A stretch of DNA of 64,000 nt from Amycolatopsis antarctica (GTDB lineage: Bacteria; Actinomycetota; Actinomycetes; Mycobacteriales; Pseudonocardiaceae): contig NZ_NKYE01000022.1 of the NCBI RefSeq assembly GCF_002262875.1, positions 38,655 to 102,654 on the forward strand, given 5' to 3'. The notes beneath the pieces are model-generated. The model had not been told where the DNA came from, searched no databases, and saw only the letters and a list, made by a program, of their open reading frames with translations. Positions within the stretch are counted from its first letter, which is position 1; each line of letters opens with the position of its first letter. A program made the translations under genes and the position numbers. Shown here one piece after another: positions 59,540 through 64,000 of the stretch.

Positions 59540-62347
59540 TCAGGCGTTGCCCGCCTCCTGGGTCGAGGGGCCCGCCGCGGACACGTCGTCGATGCGGTAC
59601 TGCTGCGCCGCCTCGACCACCTTCGCCTGGTCGACCTCGCCGCGCTTGGCGAGCGCGGTGAGCACGCCGACCACGATGGACTCGGCGTCCACCAGGAAGT
59701 GGCGGCGCGCTGCCGGGCGGGTGTCGGAGAAGCCGAACCCGTCGGTGCCCAGGGTGACCATGTCGGTGGGCATCCACGGACGGATCAGGTCCGGCACCGC
59801 GCGCATCCAGTCGGACACCGCGACCACCGGCCCGGCGACCTCCTGCAGCGCCTGCGTCACGTACGGCACGCGCGGGGTGTCGCCCGGGTAGAGCAGGTTG
59901 TCGTGGTCGATCTCCACGGCCTCGCGCCGCAGCTCCGTCCACGAGGTCGCCGACCACACGGCGGCCCGCACACCCCACTCCTCGGCCAGCATCCCCTGCG
60001 CCTTCAGCGCGTCCGGCATGGTGACGCCGGAGACGAGGATCTGCGCCTCCGGGCCCTCGCCCGCCGGTGCGTCGGCGTACTTGTACAGGCCCTTGAGCAG
60101 CCCGTCCACGTCGAGGCCCTCGGGCTCCGCGGGCTGCTGGTACGGCTCGTTGTAGATCGTCATGTAGTAGAAGACGTTCTCGCCGTTGCCGTCCGGGCCG
60201 GTCTCGCCGTACATCCGGCGCAGACCGTCCTTGACGATGTGCGCGATCTCGAACGACCACGCCGCGTCGTAGGCGACCACGGCCGGGTTGGTGGCCGCGA
60301 GCAGCAGGGAGTGCCCGTCGGCGTGCTGCAGGCCCTCACCGGTGAGGGTGGTGCGCCCCGCGGTGGCGCCGAGGACGAACCCGCGGGTCATCTGGTCGGC
60401 GGCGGCGTAGAGACCGTCGCCGGTGCGCTGGAACCCGAACATCGAGTAGAAGATGTAGATCGGGATCATCGGCTCGCCGTGGGTGGCGTACGAGGTGCCC
60501 GCCGCGGTGAACGAGGCCGTGGAGCCGGCCTCGTTGATGCCCTCGTGCAGGAGCTGCCCCTGCTCGGACTCCTTGTACGCCAGCATCAGGCTCGCGTCGA
60601 CGGAGGTGTAACTCTGCCCGTTCGGGTTGTAGATCTTGGCCGTCGGGAACATCGAGTCGAGGCCGAAGGTGCGGGCCTCGTCCGGGATGATCGGGACGAC
60701 CCGCTTGCCGATCTCCGGGTCCTTCGCCAGTTCCCGGATGAGCCGGACGAAGGCCATGGTGGTGGCCACTTCCTGCTTGCCGGAGCCCTTGCGGATCGAG
60801 TCGTAGATCTTGTCCCCGGGCAGCACCAGTGGCTTGGACTTGCCGCGCCGTTCCGGCAGGAAACCGCCGAGGGTCTTGCGCCGGCCGATCATGTACTCGA
60901 TCTCCGCGGACTTGTCACCGGGGTGGAAGTACGGCGGCAGCTTCGGGTTCTCCTCGAGCTGCGCGTCGGTGATCGGGATGCGCTGCGCGTCGCGGAAGAG
61001 CTTCAGGTCGTCCAGCGTCAGCTTCTTCATCTGGTGGGTCGCGTTGCGGCCTTCGAAGGACGGCCCGAGGCCGTAGCCCTTGATCGTGTGCGCCAGGATC
61101 ACCGTCGGCTGGCCGTGGTGCTCCAGCGCCGCGTTGTACGCCGCGTACACCTTGCGGTAGTCGTGACCGCCGCGCTTGAGGTTCCAGATCTCGGCGTCGG
61201 TGAGGTCCTTGACCAGCTCCTTCGTCCGGGGATCCCGGCCGAAGAAGTGCTCGCGGACGTAGGCGCCGTCGTTGGCCTTGTACGTCTGGTAGTCGCCGTC
61301 GGGCGTGGTGTTCATGACGTTCACCAGCGCGCCGTCGCGGTCGGCGTGCAGCAGCGAGTCCCACTCGCGGCCCCAGATGACCTTGATGACGTTCCAGCCG
61401 GCGCCGCGGAAGAACGACTCCAGCTCCTGAATGATCTTGCCGTTGCCGCGTACCGGCCCGTCGAGCCGCTGCAGGTTGCAGTTGATCACGAAGGTCAGGT
61501 TGTCCAGGCCCTCGCCCGACGCGACGTGCACCAGACCGCGGGACTCGGCTTCGTCCATCTCCCCGTCGCCGAGGAACGCCCAGACGTGCTGGTCGTCGGT
61601 GTTCTTGATGCCGCGGTCGCGCAGGTAGCGGTTGAACCGCGCCTGGTAGATCGCGTTCATCGGGCCGATGCCCATGGAGACGGTCGGGTTCTCCCAGAAG
61701 TCCGGCATCAGCCGCGGGTGCGGATAGGAAGGCAGCCCGCCGCCGGGACCGGCGTGCGAGTACTCCTGCCGGAAGCCGTCGAGCTGGTTCTCGGTGAGCC
61801 TGCCCTCCAGGTAGGCGCGGGCGTAGATGCCGGGGGAGGCGTGACCCTGGATGAAGATCTGATCGCCGCCGCCGGAGTGGTCCTTGCCACGGAAGAAGTG
61901 GTTGAAGCCCACTTCGTAGAGCGCGGCGGAGGACCCGTAGGTGGAGATGTGCCCGCCGACGCCGACGCCGGGACGCTGCGCGCGGTGCACCATGATCGCC
62001 GCGTTCCAGCGGATGTAGGCGCGGTAGCGCCGCTCGATCTCCTCGTCACCGGGGAACCACGGTTCGTTCTCGGTGGGGATCGTGTTCACGTAGTCGGTGG
62101 TGCTCAGCGGCGGCAGGCCGACGTTGCGCTCGCGGGCGCGTTCCAGCATGCGCAGCATCAGGTAGCGGGCGCGCTGCTGGCCACCGCGGGCTAGGGCCTC
62201 GTCGAAGGAATCGAGCCACTCGGACGTCTCGTCCGGGTCGATGTCCGGCAGATGCGCGGCCAGGCCGTCACGGATGACGCGCACACGTGCGGGCGACCTG
62301 CCCGCGGACGTCTCGGTGCTCGCGGCCTCGTTGCTCTGGGGGGCCAA
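59540..62347 (-). CDS. aceE: Pyruvate dehydrogenase E1 component (homodimeric)
   Basis: A 935-residue thiamine-diphosphate enzyme, the usual length. It decarboxylates pyruvate and acetylates lipoyl-E2 to make acetyl-CoA. 'HISTYGSSAALYEVGFNHFFRG', the ThDP motif 'FLGDGEMDEAESRG...NCN', 'KLTLDDLKLF' and 'GVTMPDALKAQGMLAEEWGVRAAVWSATSW' are typical of AceE. The start is a TTG at 62347 with GAGGAG 6-8 bp upstream (MAPQSNEAAS...). The longer open frame upstream is Arg/Pro-rich leader. Its place near fab genes, DUF3052 and ahpE matches M. tuberculosis. Confidence 0.97.
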   Translation of the reverse strand: MAPQSNEAASTETSAGRSPARVRVIRDGLAAHLPDIDPDETSEWLDSFDEALARGGQQRARYLMLRMLERARERNVGLPPLSTTDYVNTIPTENEPWFPGDEEIERRYRAYIRWNAAIMVHRAQRPGVGVGGHISTYGSSAALYEVGFNHFFRGKDHSGGGDQIFIQGHASPGIYARAYLEGRLTENQLDGFRQEYSHAGPGGGLPSYPHPRLMPDFWENPTVSMGIGPMNAIYQARFNRYLRDRGIKNTDDQHVWAFLGDGEMDEAESRGLVHVASGEGLDNLTFVINCNLQRLDGPVRGNGKIIQELESFFRGAGWNVIKVIWGREWDSLLHADRDGALVNVMNTTPDGDYQTYKANDGAYVREHFFGRDPRTKELVKDLTDAEIWNLKRGGHDYRKVYAAYNAALEHHGQPTVILAHTIKGYGLGPSFEGRNATHQMKKLTLDDLKLFRDAQRIPITDAQLEENPKLPPYFHPGDKSAEIEYMIGRRKTLGGFLPERRGKSKPLVLPGDKIYDSIRKGSGKQEVATTMAFVRLIRELAKDPEIGKRVVPIIPDEARTFGLDSMFPTAKIYNPNGQSYTSVDASLMLAYKESEQGQLLHEGINEAGSTASFTAAGTSYATHGEPMIPIYIFYSMFGFQRTGDGLYAAADQMTRGFVLGATAGRTTLTGEGLQHADGHSLLLAATNPAVVAYDAAWSFEIAHIVKDGLRRMYGETGPDGNGENVFYYMTIYNEPYQQPAEPEGLDVDGLLKGLYKYADAPAGEGPEAQILVSGVTMPDALKAQGMLAEEWGVRAAVWSATSWTELRREAVEIDHDNLLYPGDTPRVPYVTQALQEVAGPVVAVSDWMRAVPDLIRPWMPTDMVTLGTDGFGFSDTRPAARRHFLVDAESIVVGVLTALAKRGEVDQAKVVEAAQQYRIDDVSAAGPSTQEAGNA

Positions 62348-62797
62348 GGGTTCTCCTCGCCAAGATGGTGGTAGCAGTGTTGCCTTGTACGCAGCCGCCG
62401 AGGGCCGCCGTCCGGCGCCGTGTTCCGGCGTCGTCCGGTTGCCATGCTCGTCGCGGATCCGAGTCCCGTCACCACTACTCGGCGGTAACCTTCTTCGGTC
62501 CGCTGCGGCACCGCTGCGCTGCGGATTGTCCCCTCGGGGACCTGCCCTCCAGCCTAGGGGAGAGTCTCCGCGCGGGCGCACCCGCGCGGGCGGAACGAGC
62601 ACCGGATACCGGTCGCGCGGAGGTCCCCGGTACGCCTACGCTGCGGTACGAGTTTGGCGAAGATCCGGTGTGGACGGTTGCGCGGTGCGCCTCACCAGTG
62701 TTCGCTAACCCCAATCGAATACATTTGTGTGGCGGCCGGCACCGTGAGCACCCGCCGGACGCACCGTCATACCGTCGTCAGCAGGAGGAGCGAAGTC
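62348..62797. other. Divergent intergenic tract, aceE / DUF3052
   Basis: About 450 bases without a gene. It carries two symmetrical elements in the probable aceE leader: GTCCCC-TC-GGGGAC at 62528-62541 and a 9-bp-arm hairpin CCGCGCGGG-CGCA-CCCGCGCGG at 62568-62589. Nearer the DUF3052 start is an AT-richer segment (62705-62735) where its promoter probably lies. Confidence 0.55.
62568..62589. promoter_or_regulatory. Leader hairpin upstream of aceE
   Basis: A perfect 9-bp stem, CCGCGCGGG/CCCGCGCGG, with loop CGCA, about 220 bp before the aceE TTG. Possible leader structure or operator; the role is not known. Confidence 0.4.
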
Positions 62798-63223
62798 GTG
62801 GTCGCCGCGGGAGACGCTGATCAGAACAGCGTCGCCGAAAGGCTTGGTATCAAGCCGGACATGGTAGTTCAGGAGATCGGTTGGGATTCGGACGTCGATG
62901 ACGACGCCCGGGCCGCGATCGAAGAACATATCGGCGGCGAACTCCTCGACGAGGACGCCCAGGAGGTCATCGACGTCGTGCTGCTCTGGTGGCGCGAGGA
63001 CGACGGTGACCTCGGCGACGCGCTGATGGACGCCAGGGGGCCGCTCGACGAGAACGGCGTCATCTGGGTCCTCACACCCAAGACCGGCCAGCCGGGACAC
63101 GTCGAGCCGAGCGAGATCTCGGAGACGGTGCCCGCGATCGGCATGTCGCAGACGTCCAACGTCAGCGTCGGCCCGGGATGGGCGGGCACCCGCCTGGTAC
63201 CGAGGTCGACGTCACGCAAGTGA
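62798..63223 (+). CDS. DUF3052 family protein (Rv2239c-like)
   Basis: A 141-residue acidic protein. 'SVAERLGIKPDMVVQEIGWDSDVDDDARAAIEEHIGGELLDED' and 'VDVVLLWWREDDGDLGDALMDARGPLDENGVIWVLTPK' define the DUF3052 family, found next to aceE and ahpE across actinobacteria. Its function is unknown. GGAGGAG 7 bp before the GTG at 62798 decides the start. It is divergent from aceE and followed by ahpE. Confidence 0.94.
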   Translation: MVAAGDADQNSVAERLGIKPDMVVQEIGWDSDVDDDARAAIEEHIGGELLDEDAQEVIDVVLLWWREDDGDLGDALMDARGPLDENGVIWVLTPKTGQPGHVEPSEISETVPAIGMSQTSNVSVGPGWAGTRLVPRSTSRK

Positions 63224-63299
63224 CACCGGCACCCCACGTTAGGGTTGGTTCGCCCGCGCACGGTTCGCCGCGGGCGAACCCGCGGGAGAGGAAGCTTCA

Positions 63300-63764
63300 A
63301 TGTCGGTCGAGGTCGGTTCGCAGGCTCCGGACTTTGCGCTGAACGACTACAACAAGCAGGAAGTGCGGTTGTCCTCGTTCCAGGGTGACAAGCCTGTGCT
63401 GCTGGTCTTCTACCCGTTCGCGTTCAGCGGCATCTGCCAGGGTGAGCTCTGCCAGATCCGGGACGAGTTCGCGGACTACGACGGCAAGGGCGTGCAGGTG
63501 CTCGGCGTCTCGGTGGACACCCCGTTCTCGCTCAAGGCGTGGGCCGAGCAGCAGGGCTACCAGTTCCCGCTGCTGTCCGACTTCTGGCCGCACGGCGAGG
63601 TCGCCAAGGCCTACGGCGTGTTCAACGAGGGTGCCGGCCTGGCCAACCGCGGCACGTTCCTGATCGACACCACCGGGGTCGTCCGCTACGCCGAGGTGAA
63701 CCAGCCCGGCGAGGCGCGCGACCAGGCGGCGTGGAAGAAGGCCGTGGCCGAACTGGCCGCATGA
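63300..63764 (+). CDS. ahpE: AhpE-type peroxiredoxin with an extra cysteine
   Basis: A 154-residue peroxiredoxin that reduces peroxides and peroxynitrite in the cytosol. It matches M. tuberculosis AhpE over the whole length ('FALNDYNKQEVRLSSF', 'LLSDFWPHGEVAKAYGVFNEGAGLANRGTFLID'). The peroxidatic Cys is C46 in 'FAFSGICQGELC'. A second Cys, C51, five residues later is where the M. tuberculosis enzyme has Asp. That C-x4-C spacing is the one used by PrxQ-type 2-Cys enzymes. GAGAGGAAG lies upstream of the ATG. Confidence 0.96.
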   Translation: MSVEVGSQAPDFALNDYNKQEVRLSSFQGDKPVLLVFYPFAFSGICQGELCQIRDEFADYDGKGVQVLGVSVDTPFSLKAWAEQQGYQFPLLSDFWPHGEVAKAYGVFNEGAGLANRGTFLIDTTGVVRYAEVNQPGEARDQAAWKKAVAELAA

Positions 63765-63772
63765 TCCACCGG

Positions 63773-63792
63773 TGACGCCCCGCGGGGCGTCA
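63773..63792. terminator. ahpE terminator palindrome
   Basis: TGACGCCCC-GC-GGGGCGTCA followed by TTA, a perfect 9-bp stem starting just after the ahpE stop and ending 5 bp before the tRNA. Confidence 0.85.
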
Positions 63793-63797
63793 TTACC

Positions 63798-63872
63798 GGG
63801 CGCATAGCTCAGCGGGAGAGCACTCGGTTTACACCCGAGCGGTCGCAGGTTCGAATCCTGCTGCGCCCACCA
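63798..63872 (+). tRNA. tRNA-Val (anticodon TAC)
   Basis: A full cloverleaf: acceptor GGGCGCA pairs with TGCGCCC, the D arm has AGCTC/GAGC, and the anticodon stem CTCGG/CCGAG encloses loop TTTACAC with anticodon TAC (reads GTA/GTG valine codons). The T arm has GCAGG-TTCGAAT-CCTGC. CCA is encoded at 63870-63872. An IS element begins immediately after it. Confidence 0.96.
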
Positions 63873-64000
63873 TTGTGATGTCTCAGGACATCGGCGACAG
63901 TCGGACCGACGAAGTGTCGGTTCGGCTGTTGTTATGTGTGGGGTCGGCGGGTGGGCCCTTTGGGGGCTCCGGTGGGTTGGTAGTCGCGTCTGGGGTTGAT
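63873..64000 (-). mobile_element. IS481-family insertion sequence, one end only
   Basis: The sequence directly after the tRNA (from about 63875, TGTGATGTCTCAGGACATCG) resembles the terminal repeat of IS481-family elements. Dyad blocks (AGTCGGACCGAC/TGTCGGTTCGG-like) lie inside it. The transposase C-terminus follows on the minus strand. The other end and any target duplication lie outside the window; the exact boundary is uncertain by a few bases. Confidence 0.65.
63932..64000 (-). CDS. IS481-family transposase, C-terminal fragment
   Basis: Only the last 22 codons are in the window, read leftward from the edge: INPRRDYQPTGAPKGPTRRP and two more residues, then TAA at 63932-63934. The 'RRDYQPTGAPKGPTRRP' tail is characteristic of actinobacterial IS481 (DDE) transposases. 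It is cut by the window edge, so nothing can be said about intactness. Confidence 0.65.
   Translation of the reverse strand: MNPRRDYQPTGAPKGPTRRPHT

Noticed and set aside
59504..62194. An 896-codon open frame antisense to aceE
   Set aside because: It is the GC-rich shadow of the aceE reading frame: Arg/His/Val-rich low-information protein, no domain, no ribosome site. aceE itself is certain.

Overview
The window comes from a high-GC actinomycete, most likely a member of the Pseudonocardiaceae (Amycolatopsis/Prauserella-like). The evidence is very high GC codon use, mycothiol-linked genes (mycothione reductase and a PIG-L deacetylase), F420-type LLM oxidoreductases, DUF3145/DUF3052 proteins, an Lsr2 N-terminal domain, many GTG/TTG starts and several start codons with a TANNNT box 7 bp upstream (leaderless mRNAs). 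The genus is inferred, not proven. The right part has the same gene content as the M. tuberculosis ahpE-Rv2239c-aceE-Rv2242-fabD-acpM-kasA block.

1-5 kb: 3' part of an AraC regulator coupled to a VOC protein, a small DUF4177-type protein, a GNAT acetyltransferase, a lipoprotein-like penicillin-binding transpeptidase and methionine aminopeptidase. 4.9-12.3 kb: a probable 3-hydroxybutyrate module (3-hydroxybutyrate dehydrogenase, MHS-type permease, GAF-PucR regulator), an LLM oxidoreductase, a secreted tannase/3HB-oligomer-hydrolase-like esterase and a GntR/FCD regulator. The GntR gene is divergent from a CynX-type exporter and the two share a promoter carrying two palindromes. 13.6-18.3 kb: mycothione reductase, a DUF222-HNH (13E12-type) protein, a gene-free tract with 73-bp degenerate tandem repeats, and a VanY/M15 lipoprotein. 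18.5-23.7 kb: trypsin, ElaA-type acetyltransferase, bioF, PIG-L deacetylase and a DEAD-box helicase, the last two separated by a strong hairpin terminator. 24-27.6 kb is a decayed accessory patch: an Hsp70-like pseudogene, a RIO-type kinase, remnants of an integrative-element FtsK/TraB translocase, a VOC gene, and inverted clusters of a 22-bp repeat.

27.7-41.7 kb: YaaA, a two-domain GNAT, an APH-like protein with an altered metal-binding Asp, prolyl-tRNA synthetase, a HAD phosphatase, a multi-pass membrane protein behind a clear promoter/operator, a PASTA protein, YjbQ, a NarL-type two-component system, an alpha/beta hydrolase that seems to start at ATC, and a stearoyl-CoA-desaturase/ferredoxin-reductase pair divergent from its probable TetR regulator. 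41.8-44.7 kb: the pntAA-pntAB-pntB transhydrogenase operon. 44.7-50 kb: an Lsr2-like N-domain fused to a histone-H1-like tail, a flavin disulfide oxidoreductase, two envelope-type hypothetical proteins and DUF3145.

50-64 kb: the fabD-fabH-acpP-fabF fatty acid synthase II operon with its PucR-type regulator (FasR/Rv2242 type) upstream, then an SPFH/ribbon-helix-helix pair, an MscS-like channel, PnuC, an FMN hydroxyacid dehydrogenase, aceE, DUF3052, AhpE and tRNA-Val(UAC). The window ends inside an IS481-family element inserted directly after the tRNA. Functionally, aceE supplies acetyl-CoA, the fab operon elongates it, the desaturase pair modifies the acyl chains, and pntAB can supply NADPH.
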